64,000 nt of DNA from assembly GCA_948567375.1 (NCBI GenBank), contig OX419762.1, positions 55,136,841-55,200,840 of the forward strand. Direction: 5' to 3'. A model generated the notes under the pieces. The model made no database searches, was not told the origin of the DNA, and worked only from the letters and a program-made list of their open reading frames with translations. How positions within the stretch are numbered: the stretch's first letter is position 1; each line of letters begins with the position of its first letter. This document shows positions 45,106-58,100 of the stretch, in pieces. This DNA is from Lunularia cruciata. Its lineage: Eukaryota; Streptophyta; Marchantiopsida; Lunulariales; Lunulariaceae. The translations under genes were made by a program, and so were the position numbers.

Positions 45106-47196
45106 GTCAGTGAAATGAGAGACATTGAGGTTAGATTAGAGTCTATTACGTTTACATTCACTAGCAAAGGCTATTTCTTATGTCTGTGGATATGGGTGCA
45201 TGCATGCACCTAAACTCCCAACGTTTTACCTGGACAAAGGATCGAGTTCGTAACAGCTTTCAGTAAACGAAACCCGAAATCACCAGCATGCAAAAGAAGT
45301 GACCAAAGATTTATTTGGACGAAAAGTCGAGTTCACAACAGGTTTCAGTCAACGAAATCATCACGAGGAAACGATCACTCAATCATATTGGGCATTTCAG
45401 AAGTATTTTTCAACCCGACGTCATCATCTCATCAAACTGGAAAGTCAAGGTCTTACAAGTCACATTATTCAACAATGTTACATCTCTCTCCTAGTCATAG
45501 TATCTCTCCTAGTCATGGGTAAAGCGCTATAAAATTATGTTTACAACTTCGACATAAGTTTGCTAAGTTGGTTACCGTGGAAATAACTTTGGGTCTTTAA
45601 CAAAGAGATTTTTACAATTATCTTTTCAAGATGACACAGTATTTCATGGACCGATTGCATTGCAGTTAGGTCTAGACCCCACTCGAATTGTGGAGCTCAA
45701 GAACGCTGAAAGTGTGAAACAGTGCATTCTAAGCGTTTTAGAGCTGGCGCCGCGATGCGTGTATCGAGTTTCCAACCAATGCACCTGACATGAAAGATGT
45801 AAAGTATGAACAACACAGATTTCCGAAGCCAACTCAAGTGAACGTGCTTTTCATTTGGGAAGACATTAGGAAATTCCAACCTATCACACCAACCATAATA
45901 AATAAAGGTAATAAAGGTAGAATTAGTAATTCGAGAATAGTTGGTGACGATGTGCGTCTGTTCAGTGTGGTCTCTGGCAGGTACTGCCAGACATCCTTGT
46001 TTGTAAATCTAATCTTAAAAGTTAGTAAACATCTAAAAGAACGGAAGTTTGCAGACTTCAATGCGTCATCTCCCTTTGATCCCGACGAATACAATGAAGA
46101 AAGCTTATTGCCTCGGTACTTGGTCGTTTCCTTACTTCGGTACATGATCTGAGTACTTCAATAGTTTTGGAGGTAACCTTGACAATTAGGATTGGAACAA
46201 ATAAGAGCTCTGAAGGGCATAAACCTTCACCTAAACCCTACCATGAACCCATCCACTATTCATCATGACCTTTTTCTCTTGGACTCCAAGACAACGGCAA
46301 GAGCTATTGGTTCGCTTCCTGAACTCCTCTGGAATGGAATTGTTAGTTTTACGAGCTTTCGTGTCCCTTTCACGTGCATCAACTTTCTGATGGTTACAAA
46401 TCCCGTTTGACATACAAAATACTTCTACACGCGGTATATGAAGATGGTTGTGGGATCTAAGGCATTAAACTAGTCACATGAGGAGCCAAGATTGAACTAG
46501 TGGGAAGAACCCAGGAGATGAGAATTCGCTCCGAAGCATATGGAATGCTAGAAAAAGCCTGGTTCTTCTTCTTCTTTAGATGAGGAAAGAAGTAGTCAAA
46601 AGATCTGTAGGACAATCCGGTTCCAAAATTCTGCAAGTCTGTTGGTGTATGCACATGTGGTTACAGTGTTCTGTTACACTTGAATGATCCTCACTTAGTT
46701 GGTCCTTCTAAAAGTAGCGCCGGAAGGGAGGCTTGGGGATCAATCAAGTGGAGGATGTCTTCAGCATGTTCGGAAGGTTAGCTTTAAGCACTACAATAGT
46801 CCAGCGTAACATGCTTAGTGATTCATAAAACCGATTCTTCCTCATACGAACGAAGGACCGGGAGCTCGGATTTGGCAGCAGTTTGAGCACATAGCAAGTC
46901 CAATTTTCCTGCTTCAATTCCTCACTGTTTGGACAATGAAGTTCTCGGGACAGTGGACGCGCCGCTGTCAGGCCCAGCAACGTGAATCAGCACGCCAACC
47001 TTTCCTTGTCCCTACCAGCAGCTCTTTCATCTTTGACTGATTACAATTTTTCTACCTCTCAGAAATCCTCGTATTTAGATATACATTCCTTGGAACACAA
47101 AGAACGGCGTTCACCCATTTACAAGGAAACTGTAACAACAATGATACTTCAAGGGTATTATGAACATAGAAGATATTTTCCAGAGCATGAACTATC
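45106..47196. other. Host spacer and 3' side of glyoxalase II
   Basis: One long open frame on the plus strand (45790-46152, 120 codons) has no recognisable motif, and an opposite frame is also open, so I do not call it. The part next to 47196 should contain the glyoxalase II 3' untranslated region. Confidence 0.4.
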
Positions 47197-50100
47197 TCAG
47201 AACCTGTCCTTTGCTGAGCGCACAGCTGCAAACGCTTCAACGTCGCTAGCGGAAGTACTCAAATGCACCGACTTTCTCAACTCCTTACTAAAGGGTCGCA
47301 AGAATGGATTGAACTTCTTTTCCTCTCCTAAAGAAGTTGGAACCTGCAAGGAACAGTTCCAGACCACATAGCAAGAGTTTAGGGACAAGGGGAATGAACT
47401 TCCAGGGAAGGTTAACGCAGATACTCACCTTCGTTTTGCGTGAGCATAATTCAACGTGATAAGATGATATAAAGCAACTAAACAAAGAAACCTAACGCTC
47501 AAAAATACCGTAGCAAGTCCCTTCCGACGAAGTTCTGCAACTTTCTCGTAACGTGACATCACAGCTTGATTCAGCGGCTCCATCGACATCGCAAATTTTG
47601 CATTCGACTGAACACATACATGAGCGTTACTGACAAGAAAATACAATCACGCTGCACACACGTCTTATGCTCTTGAAAGTAAATGTGTTGAACTAGAATA
47701 GATGCAAACAGCGATCTAAACAGATAATCACAATATGTAGAAGACCTGAAATTTCGGTTAAGGTGGCTAGTGGAGCAAGTAAAACCAATCCCGAATCTAG
47801 ACAGATAAGCAAGTCCATCAAATGATACGTACCAGAGTATACTCGTGTCCACAGTAGACTAGAGTTTCATCAGGCAGCTGACATATCTTCATCAGAGAGT
47901 TCCACATCTGATTGAAGACAAAACAGTCAAATCTATTCCTTTTCACCTTCTGTGTCGTACTCACTTGCACACTCCTCTCTCTTTGAACTCCCCTAACGTT
48001 CATGCTCATCACTGAAGCTTCTCGGACGTGAATGCACTTTCACACCATATAGGAAGCTCCATAATTCAAGCACTTACCCGAATGCAAGGAATTCCTCACT
48101 TCAATGAGAACTTATTGTACAAACTAAGTGAAACATTCAGTAGACCTAACTCTCTTCTATGGAGTTGAGCTAGTCACCTGTTCAGGTGTCCCTTCAAATA
48201 AACGACCGCAACCCATTGAGAAAAGCGTGTCCCCAGTGAAGACCGCTCCAGAATCCGGGAAGTAAAACGTCACATGTCCTGAAATGCTTGTCATTTAGAT
48301 TTCAATCATTTTCACGATTGAAACAACAAATGAGAAACAAACTCTATTTAGTAGGTCTTATTGACGACTTCGAGAAAATTGTATGAGCTCTTTGAACAAG
48401 GAATACCTCGACCGATGCACCAAACGGTCCTTGTCACTCACGAATAAAGATGATTGGCATATCTCCATGATATACATAATATACTCAACAAATCACCTCC
48501 ATGATACAAGAAAACATCCAATTTCGGTAGAACGTCACAAATAACCTTTTTGGCCTAGGACTCGTCGTCTATGCTGCACTGCTTCAGGAACGAGAGCGAT
48601 CATGGTAACTAATACTTATAACTGGTTCATTATCCATCCTTCCAAAGGGAAATAAAATAACCTCGAGTATGACCAGGGGTGTCCAAAACAAGCATCACTT
48701 GCTCGCCTAACTTCCAAATTTCTCCATCGCGTAAAGCGATATCTATCTCAGGTATGCGCTCTTCATCAGCCCGAGGACCTACAATCTACAAACACGAGCA
48801 CAGTGATTAATCAACAAACTGCTACTCTTCTTGATTACTGACAGAAAATAAGCAATAGTGGGATAAGGGAACAGCACCTGTAATGTGAACCGCGCAACGA
48901 TCCCCGAACCAAAAAGTCAAGCAAATAAAAATCTCCAACGCTATTTTACTTCTATGAGACATCGTCAGCGCATGCATATGCGTACCAGCCATATTGATAC
49001 GAGCACAAAACCGGTGATTATTTTCGAGCACTTTTACGACCTCTATCTAAGCAATGAGTCCATTAAGAGACCGCGGGTATGTATCTGCATCCTCAATTCA
49101 CGCCAGAGGTTAAGTAAAGCACTTACTTTGGCATTATATTTTCGTTTCAGTTCGGCATTGCCACCTGTATGATCCCAGTGATGATGAGTATTGAGTATGA
49201 AGTCCAACGAAAGACCCCTCTCGTTCAACGCGCGGATTACAGGACCAGCTGCTGAAGGATCTACAATGGCGGTTACTCTTGCGTTCACATCATGTAGGAG
49301 GTATGCATAATTATCCACCAAGCATGGAACCTGATGCACACCCAACAGACCTCCAGCTGAAGTTCTACAAATGAGATAGGCAGTCTGTTAGTTTGAAACT
49401 ATGAAAGCAAAAGCAAACCCATACTGTACAAAAACCTGACAGATGACTAGACGAGTACTTCTTTTAGGTCCTCCTTATGCTTCAAAACATTCCCCAAACT
49501 TCTCCAAAGTCGATCCTCTCCACTCTGGCAATCTTAAACTACATGATCGCTTCCACATCCACTCTGTCATTATTAATTTTCACAAGGTCAATATTACAAC
49601 GTTTTAGCTTCGCGAACATACCATCTCAATCTGCAACCTTGAAGTTATAACGTTGGTGCTGTAAGATCGTCCGTTGGGGTACACTCCCCTCGAATTTCGA
49701 GCGGGGCCCGAACTCGAGTAGTATGACGGCATTTCCGGAATTCCGGCCTGTTGAACCAATCTGCATAAACGTGCCCTTTGCCCGGCACCTGAGGATCTGA
49801 AGGCTCTATTGACCTGCTCCACACCAAAAGAGGTCCTAGATCGTCAAACCAGATATATCTATTTCCTTGGACCAACAAATGAATGGAATGAAGGCATATT
49901 TGATTGAAAAAACCAACTCCGTCTTGAATATTGCGATACGTCTACGCTTCGTTAAATTAGTGGGAGTTTCCCTTCACCTTCGCCAATCCTGATATTTCTT
50001 CAGAAAACGCTAAAGTTTCCACATTTAGCATCAAGAAGACTACCGCTATACATAACAGCCACGAAAATGGATTAAGCTGGCTGTAGAGCAGAAAAGCTGT

Positions 50101-50791
50101 AAAATTTGGTCCTATTCATTCAACACCAACAGTGTGGCGCAGACCAATGTAGGAGAGTTCTTTAAAAGCTAGAAAAACTTGTCCACTTCTGCATTTATTA
50201 ACAAGTTTCAATCATATATCTGGAACTCTTGACAAAACCACAATTGAAACTTCAACGGTGACGTACACTAAGCTGAGGTAATTAACTCGCAATAATCAGG
50301 AAACAGAGGAAACATAGGCCCTGAGCTTCCCATAGATTGCGAAGGAGCCTAAAACTAAAGCTCTCGATCATATGGTTATTACACGCAACGGTGTGAAGTC
50401 AGTGGGCCAAACTCATGCTTGTGGATTGTCTCGAGCACTCCGGTCAGATGTTTCGGGAAGCGCCGAAAAATCAGATTGACGGGCTACAAAATCAACGGTG
50501 GTGTTTACTCTCTCGTATCTGGCGATAAGAACACTAACAAGAGATAGTTTCCCCGCATGCCCTTTCAATCTTCAACCAGATCACTTCCGGAAGCCCGCAG
50601 TTCCAAGAGCGATTCGGAAACGAAATTACAAATTGAAGAAACAGGGATACAATTCAAGAAGAACTCAAAATTGTCAAACAAAGACTTCAAGTTCACTCAC
50701 GTTTCATCAAGCAAGCTCCGGAACCTACCAAAGAAACGCAGCTGGGAGATCCAGACCCGCGGAACAGCGAGATTGGTGCGACAGCGGCCAT
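47197..50791 (-). CDS. Organelle-type glyoxalase II (hydroxyacylglutathione hydrolase), eight exons
   Basis: Hydrolyses S-D-lactoylglutathione to D-lactate and glutathione, the second step of methylglyoxal detoxification. It is a metallo-beta-lactamase fold enzyme. Exons (minus): 50791-50701, 49788-49638, 49364-49127, 48785-48662, 48278-48178, 47907-47833, 47607-47509, 47343-47197; all introns start GT and end AG, phases fit, 341 residues. Metal ligands: THHHWDH (exon 3), TPGHT (exon 4/5 border), FTGDTLF (exon 5), YCGHEYT (exon 6). The C-terminus has FNPFLRPF. Exon 1 starts [12 protein letters not shown] and exon 2 is Arg/Ser-rich, so residues 1-80 look like a transit peptide to mitochondria or plastid. 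The exon 1/2 acceptor and exon 2 donor are my choice among alternatives: a stronger donor (ATG|GTATGT, about 49623) gives the wrong phase. Exons 3-8 are secure. The gene seems intact. Confidence 0.9.
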
Positions 50792-53700
50792 GCCGACGTA
50801 CAGGCTTCGTTTACGCCTTCGTTCTCCGCCTTCACCGAGAACCAGACACTCCAGCTCATAAACTTCTTCTCTCAGAAAATGTGGCGAACATGACCCGCAG
50901 CGATTTCGCAAAGAATCGATACGGCATCAGCTTTCTGTTCAGCGCCCGGAGGATGGAGCGTCTCGGGTGCATGATCCTCGTCCATTTGTGATCGCCACGT
51001 ACCACAGATGTGAGAATCAGGACAAAAGCGTTCCATTGTTAGTGACCAAAAAGCATTAGTGTTGACGAGAAGATGAAGGCTTGAGATCCAGAGATATGAA
51101 ACTCCATGCGTTGAAACAAAATTCCTCTGAATCCAGAGCTGAATCATCTTTTGGAAGTTGTTGATTGTTGACAGGTGCTTGTGAGTTGGAATCAGAAGAA
51201 CTCTTCAGCAATTTCGCCATCCAGAATCAGTTCAAATCTTATTGGTATTCATTCACCTAGTGGAGAGGATCATGGGTATTTGGAACTTTGGTTAAAACTC
51301 AGGGGTGTCAACATTTTTTCTCGTTAAATTCATGCTTAAATATGTTAAATGCACTTTCGAAATCGTAATTCAATTTGACCAGATAGACTGTGATATTCAC
51401 GTTAGCTCTTTCACGAAATATATATTCACCTTGGTGGCTATTACGATTTTATTTATTTTATCATAAATGCTCTATCCTCTGCTTTATTTAAGGCCGTGAG
51501 GTCATCAAAACACGAGAGTATTTCTAATACTATTTTTCTCCTGCTTCGCTGCAAATAGGATATATAAATTATCGTCCCCATATTCTACTTTTCATACGTA
51601 CAACTATTAACAAACAACCATACTCATGTACTCTCATATAAAATTGAAATATTATAAAATATCACTACAAACTTTAAAATTGTAATGTTAATAATACTCT
51701 AGAAATGATATATTGACTCATTGTAATTTCATGATCTGCTTTAAAATTAGCTGCGACCTGAAATTAAAGTGTCTAATGAAATAACTTTCTATACTATTAA
51801 AGTTATATCGTAATATTTTGATTATCCGTCGAAATAAATCCTGAGAATGAGAAGACAATTCCATAGTGAGGTCAATGATGCCAGGAAGATACCACGAGAT
51901 ATCTTGTGGTACCATTGAAGATTGATTTGGATATCAGGCTTCAATGTCAAGAGGCCAAAGGTCAGGTAACATTAACGGAGTTATTTAAGTAGATCTATAT
52001 TGATATTCTGTAGTCAATGGCTCCGAAGGACATATTTATATAAGTCCATCCTAGTTCAGGGTTCTAATATATCATCATTTACTTGATCTTGAGGTTTAAG
52101 ATAGATTTTTGTCTTCACATACATTGAACAACATCACTCATTATCTCCTCAAACTCCACACTACTTGTTCAGCTAAATGCAGAATAGATTTATATATTTT
52201 GACATGTAGCCGTAGAGGTCAATGACAATCTCCTATCAGCCTATAATCCAAACTCCTATCTCGTAGGCTTTTCTTTAAATGATTTGAAAAATTCGCTTAA
52301 TTTCATGAATGTCTATTGTACTATAGACAAGTATTACACCAAGCAAGCAAGTAAGTACAACCTTTTCCTTTATTAGTGTGTATATTTATGATTTCTATTT
52401 CTGACTAGTATCATCCGCATTCACCAGTGGTGTCTAGGTAAGCTTATTATTTGCATTTGTTGTACATTTCTTTTATGCATAAAAATATTCTCAACAAATT
52501 CATCATTAGAATGTGCTAATTTTGTGGGTATTTTTTTTAATGAACCGCCTTTTGAGTGAATGACCGCGGTGGCCCTTGTATAGTGTGCCGTAGCATTTCA
52601 AAATCGTTGTTCCAAATACAGAAATTGTAAGGATCTGTATTCATCTCGTAATGCATGTTCAACTTGTAAGGTTTGCTGTTGAATCAATGGATCTGTTTCT
52701 ATTGCATTGCTGTAGATATTACTGTTCCAGATAACGTAGAAAGGTTAGGAATATTAAAGCAACATACCTAGAGAGAATGATATTTCAGTTGGAACGAACG
52801 AACATAGGACCCACTTCTCGACCTCGAACTGACAGAGACTTAAAAAAACTGTATGCCGAGTTCTTGAGCGGATGTCTTCGATTTTAGTTAGTGAAAATCT
52901 TCTCAAAGGTAATGGTAATTATGAAAATGGAAAAGATCTCCCATTGAGGGTTGTTACACTATCTCATCAGCCTGAGGTCCAAGCAGCAGAACATTACTTG
53001 GCATATTCTGAAGTGCTTGTGGATTAAATTGATACATCCACAATTTATTGCCGATATACAGGGTATGTAGAAGACAAAACATAGGAGATTCAATATCCAA
53101 AGCTCTTCAAATGCACAACACTTTTGAAAACAGAATTTAATGCTTCTGTTTGTCAAGTATAATGTTAATGTCACAAGAAAGCAATGAGTAAGAAGACCAT
53201 CTACAAAGCTTGCCGACCCAGGAAGAATAGAGTCTTGTGAGGAAGTTCCTATTCATCACCCTGTGAGTTGCTTGTCTTGGAACACGACTTCTCGAAGTGG
53301 ATGAGAACAAGCTTTCCCGACAAGAATAATTCGTTGACAAAATCTTTGACTTATAGTTGTTTTAACGTGCGAATGAACTCGGCTTAGTGTTGGAGTGTAC
53401 TCTCCAATTTCATTCTCTCCCCGTGGGAATCGAGCTGTCTGCGAGTCAGTGGGAGAATCTACCAGAGTAAGCGCCTTGTCCTGACTGATCTGGTGACCCA
53501 ACATCGCCAAGCAAAACCACCCGCATGGAAGAAAGAACCCACAGAATGAAGCCGTTTCTAATGCAAATTTTCGTCGCAGACTTGACGATAACGTGAGTCT
53601 TACTCGCTTCAGAAATCTAACCTGCTTTCACACGCAATGGCTCGAGGTTGTGCTGGAATGCAGATGCTTACTTTCTCTGCACTTTTCCCTGCCAGGAGCA

Positions 53701-54724
53701 CATACTGTAGGGGACATGTGCATCCATGGAGGTAAAATCAGTCTTCTTGAGTTCATGCGGACACGAAACGGGTGTTTCTTTCTGGACTTCAGTAACAAGC
53801 CTGAGATCAAAACAGCGAGGAAAACATGACGGTGAAGTGAACGAAGCAAGTTTTATTTGTTCTTATGTCGTGAACACCGCACTGGCAGCGTTATTAGTCT
53901 CTCCAGCTGGAACTCAATATTCGGCACACAAATTGCAACTCGCATTCCTGTACATAAACATTCGAGTCCAACGAGTTACTGTCACATTGTCTGGACTCAC
54001 TTACACCACGATACAAAAGGAAGATTACCACTAGTGCGCGGTTGGGGCTAATTGAGTATGCGACGACACCTGAAGTTTTAACGTAAACACCAGAGAGTCT
54101 CTTTGCTGTAAACCTTCGTGAAATGTCTGGAAGAAGTTTGTCTGAGAAATTAAAATCAACAAGGTGACTGTTCTTATAACGCTATGCTACACTGTAATAG
54201 TAGTTCTAAATCAAAAAGATGAACCCAATAATTCGAAATCAAGCATCTTGTGTGATCGAAATTGGTCAATCGCGCCATAAATTAGGAAAAAAACGTGCAC
54301 ACCGGCAATGTCAATGAAACAAATATTTCACAGGTAGAACCGCAATCTTCAGAATAAGATTCTAGATCTTATTGGTGAGATCTAAATCTTTGACTACCGA
54401 TATTTTCTGGAACGCCTCAAATCCACTAAGCCCGGGTAGACTAAAAGCGTACTAGGATTTTGTACAGGGGGCAATTGAATTTCAATAAAGTTCAACTACT
54501 GACGGTAGGGCATTTCCGACTAGCCTGGTGTCTCCGGGGTCTCTGGAATCTGAAGTCTTTCTCTATTGTGAAACTTCTGAGAGGGAAGAGGGCCGACCAA
54601 TTTTTCAACTCTACCTCTTCTATCTCCGACTTCCTGCGTTTGGACTTCTGCGTTCAGTAAAACCTCAAAAGCGGGAAACATGCTGTAAGCCTGAGAAAGG
54701 CTCCTTCGTAATTAGTTTGCGCTG
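50792..54724. other. Host intergenic region
   Basis: 50792-51200 should hold the promoter and 5' leader of glyoxalase II. 51250-52760 is AT-rich. I see no supportable gene up to 54724; short open frames on both strands around 53.1-54.1 kb have no recognisable motifs. Confidence 0.4.
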
Positions 54725-55135
54725 TTACCACCTCGTATAGCCTGATGCATAACTTAAGGAGTCTTCGTCCAGCAAAGAATCCATGTAAGTTCCAGACGAG
54801 CCACGGTTGGTGGCACCTTGAGTGCTTCTGCTAGAACTCTTGGATGCACTACTGTGGGCAAAGAAGCGGCTCGTGCTTCTATTTCCTGTCAACATCATCA
54901 CCATGCGCATGTACGCATCTTTCAACCTTTCACCAAAGCTTCCAGAAGAAACACTGCAAATGCGCAACTTCGGAATTTTAAGACCCCATGATCGCTTTCC
55001 CATCTTCGTGCTCCTGATTGCCTTCCTTCTTCTTTCCGAGTAGCATCGTCTGTCCATGTGCTGATATGTATCCCGAAACCGATGCTTTCTTACTTTTTTC
55101 AGCACAAAAGGGAGAAGACCCGAATAGCCCTCCAT
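54725..55135 (-). CDS. Small basic protein, unknown function
   Basis: A 136-residue single-exon frame, start ATG at 55135 (MEGYSGLLPFVLKKVRKHR). I cannot name the family. The first 60 residues are strongly basic (DRRCYSERRRKAIRSTKMGK). The middle carries LKIPKLRICSVS and RLKDAYMRMVMMLTG, a Lys/Pro-Leu plus Arg-Leu-x-Asp-Ala-Tyr pattern that I associate, from memory, with small plant proteins of unknown role. The C-terminal third is Ser/Thr-rich and ends DSLLDEDSLSYASGYTRW. There is no signal peptide, membrane segment or cysteine motif. The frame is clean and its codon use looks host-like. A chance open frame is possible. Confidence 0.5.
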   Translation of the reverse strand: MEGYSGLLPFVLKKVRKHRFRDTYQHMDRRCYSERRRKAIRSTKMGKRSWGLKIPKLRICSVSSGSFGERLKDAYMRMVMMLTGNRSTSRFFAHSSASKSSSRSTQGATNRGSSGTYMDSLLDEDSLSYASGYTRW

Positions 55136-58100
55136 GGACCTCAAGTTCGATTCCGACTAACGAATCAAATTGACCAAATGCTCAACCCCAATAACAGCAT
55201 ATATGTTGTCTTCGAAACAACAGAAGTATGGAGTCTCCCGAACACTATGCGCCTTCTTCCTGAAACTCCTTCTAAGCAAGCTACCTGCATACTCGTAACC
55301 GGAACCTAAGCACGCACATTCTGAAATCACTTGATCACTCTGCTGTCGATCGACCTCCAAACTGACCCTGCGGATTCAAACCTGTTTCGATCACAAGAAG
55401 CTTGTCAATTCCACAAGATGATCAGAGTGTCTCCTGTACTTTCAACGACAGGGTGTATCTGGACACTGCAGGTGTGAAGACCTTGACGATTCACCAGGGG
55501 CCTCCCTTACCATGTATTCCAACGGAGCCCCCTGTGCGCTATGAGATCCAGGAATGCGTAGGCCCTACTAGACTTCCTCTCAAGAACTATGTTTACGAGT
55601 CAATTGCTTGATCTGCAATGGTGACGATTCGCAATGCATGATATTAATGTCCAGTTTACTTCCACATTGCAACTGCAGTACAGAACTGTAACAGCTCTGG
55701 CGGTAAGTAATGATATAAATGACCAGACGTGGCCTTAACTGCCGTACAAGAGACGAGGCTGGAGTCAAAAGATTTTGGCAAACGTGGTCAGTCATCATTC
55801 CGGTCTGGGGACACTACGGGATATTGGTATAGTCCGGCGCAGAGTCGACTAGGGGTATTACAGTCCTGTAGTGTACCTCAGGACGAATCTACAATAGACC
55901 ATGAGTTCCAAGATCTGATCCATAAGATCCCAATCCAGAGTTTCTTGAGCCAACACAGACGAAAGTATGGCAACAGCCGGAATCTTTAGTATTTGGCGAG
56001 ATTTGGCGATTCGTCTTTCAATGCCAAGAAAGGATTTTAACGCAACCTAATGTAGCAAGTATCCAAAATAATCTATACCGCTTTTTGACGAGCCGTTAGA
56101 TTGCCTCAATAAATTTCACTACAGTCTATGGACTCTAAACAAGGAAACAACTGTGGGACGCGAGAGAACATAAGATGCCTTGAGTCAGCTTTTATCAGTA
56201 CATGCGCGTGGTTGTACCCCGGCGCGTGGGGCCCGGCCCTTTCTTGGCATTGTTCTTACGTACATGTTGAAAGGCCGTGAGTCACTAAAGAACTCAATCG
56301 CAACTCCTTTCGCGTTTCTCTCTCTCAAGTACATACACCTGGTAGAGGAGTCTATCATGCTTCACTCCAGCACATTTAGCCGTTTCCCACGCCATCATAA
56401 AACGTCACTCTCGTCTGTGATGACTACGATGTCGGGATAAATCCACATAGAATGCAAATATTTTCCTGCTAAAGACATGGTCTCTTGGTTGACCCATCAC
56501 GATTGTTGAAGTGGCGTGGTTTAGAATTGATTAATTTACGCCAATTGGAGGTTTCTGTTTACAGCTTCGAAATTGCACAAGGGATCATCAACAATTCCGC
56601 CTGTTTAGGCGGAAGGATAGAAGATTGAAGATGTGACCTATTCTAGCGTAAAGCAAAATTTTGATTGCTAAGACAATTCCTCACTGTTTCACCTTTACGT
56701 AGTAAGCAGAAACAGATAAGTTTGGCGACCACCACATTGCTCATCAGTAAGTACAATATGATCATCTTGCAAGTGATTGGATCGAGTCGAATGACAGTTT
56801 GGGGTGGAAATCAACGTCCAAAATTCCTCTATGTAACACTGTAGATATGAATGTCATGGAGTATGCGGCAGAGAGCGATTCCTCACCATTCCTATTCTAC
56901 TGAATCAGGACTACTGAACTATGCAAACGTTTCTCTACGGATGTAGGAAGTAACCCCTAACGTTGAGCAATTTTACAGATATGACATCAACATTCAAACA
57001 TTTCCACCAACGAACCCAATTGCAACATACTATTTTCACAAGTTATCCTCGACCCTTATGACTTAAAGCCCATACATCGAATAATTGAGCTGATACAAAG
57101 AGACACGGAAAAGACAAGGATGGTTGGTTTTGGGTCCAAGGCACGACACACACTACTGACCAGAACAACTGTCTCGTACATAACACAGGCAGAAAAGACA
57201 ACACGGAGAGTACATTTATTTTCAAAGAAGTTGTAGTTCAAAGTTGGAAATGTTTCGTTTTGGTCCAGTATCCAACACGGCATCTAGATCCGTATCGGTT
57301 ACACGACGTGGTAATTTCAGTCGAAGGCACAATGGTACGTACTGATATCTCTCACGCAGAATGAAGAAGGACGATGTCAGTTATATTGTTAGGAAATGCT
57401 ATCATCAGTTATTTTGATGATGACATTTATAATCAATTTAGACATAATTAATTCAAAATGACAATTTGACATAGTGGAAGTACATACCAAGCATCTGGGA
57501 AACCTCCATCCAACCATTGTGGAATTCTCCCAAGTTTTACACCTGTATTGCGGTTGAAAAATGCGTAACGAGACAAATCTATCTCCACTAGATTGAATGA
57601 GATTTGGATCTGGGGAACTCCAAGAAGGTTAAGCGTTAGGACGCCGTACAGCAAATGAATTTTTCTGTCTTTTATGAGATAACTTGTTTCTGTTTGAACA
57701 CTATATTTCAAAAGTCAATTATTTATTAGCCAAGATATCGTTACCTCCTTTCTTCTTCCTCGAAATCATGGTATCCAGTGCCTACTGTAGTGCACAAGTC
57801 AAACAGATAGTTTCTCCGGTTGATAACAGCCGATCTTCCTCCTTTTTGCATTCCTGAAGACAGGCACACAACAGCTACAACCTACTGCCTTAAGTCTACC
57901 TATCTCGCCAGCAAGAGGGACGCTTGGTCTCAAGGTTATGGCAAACACGTCTCTAAGACTGCATGTACAGCGTCACTCTTTAGTGCTGCATTCTTGCTTC
58001 TACTCCGAAAAACTGCATGGGCCTTGCAGAAAACTGTGAGGTTGTAGCTTTCAATCGTAGAGAGGTGACAAGGACTAAAGGTTGGGGATTGAGGACTACA

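Noticed and set aside
45790..46152. 120-codon plus-strand open frame
   Set aside because: No recognisable motif, no promoter or splice context, and the opposite strand is also open over the same stretch.
50498..50991. Overlapping plus-strand open frames of 131 and 144 codons opposite glyoxalase II exon 1
   Set aside because: They lie antisense to the first exon and 5' region of the glyoxalase gene, show no motif, and are open in two frames at once, as expected of shadow frames.
55402..55611. 69-codon plus-strand open frame with fairly host-like codons
   Set aside because: No motif, no splice or promoter context, and too short to separate from chance.
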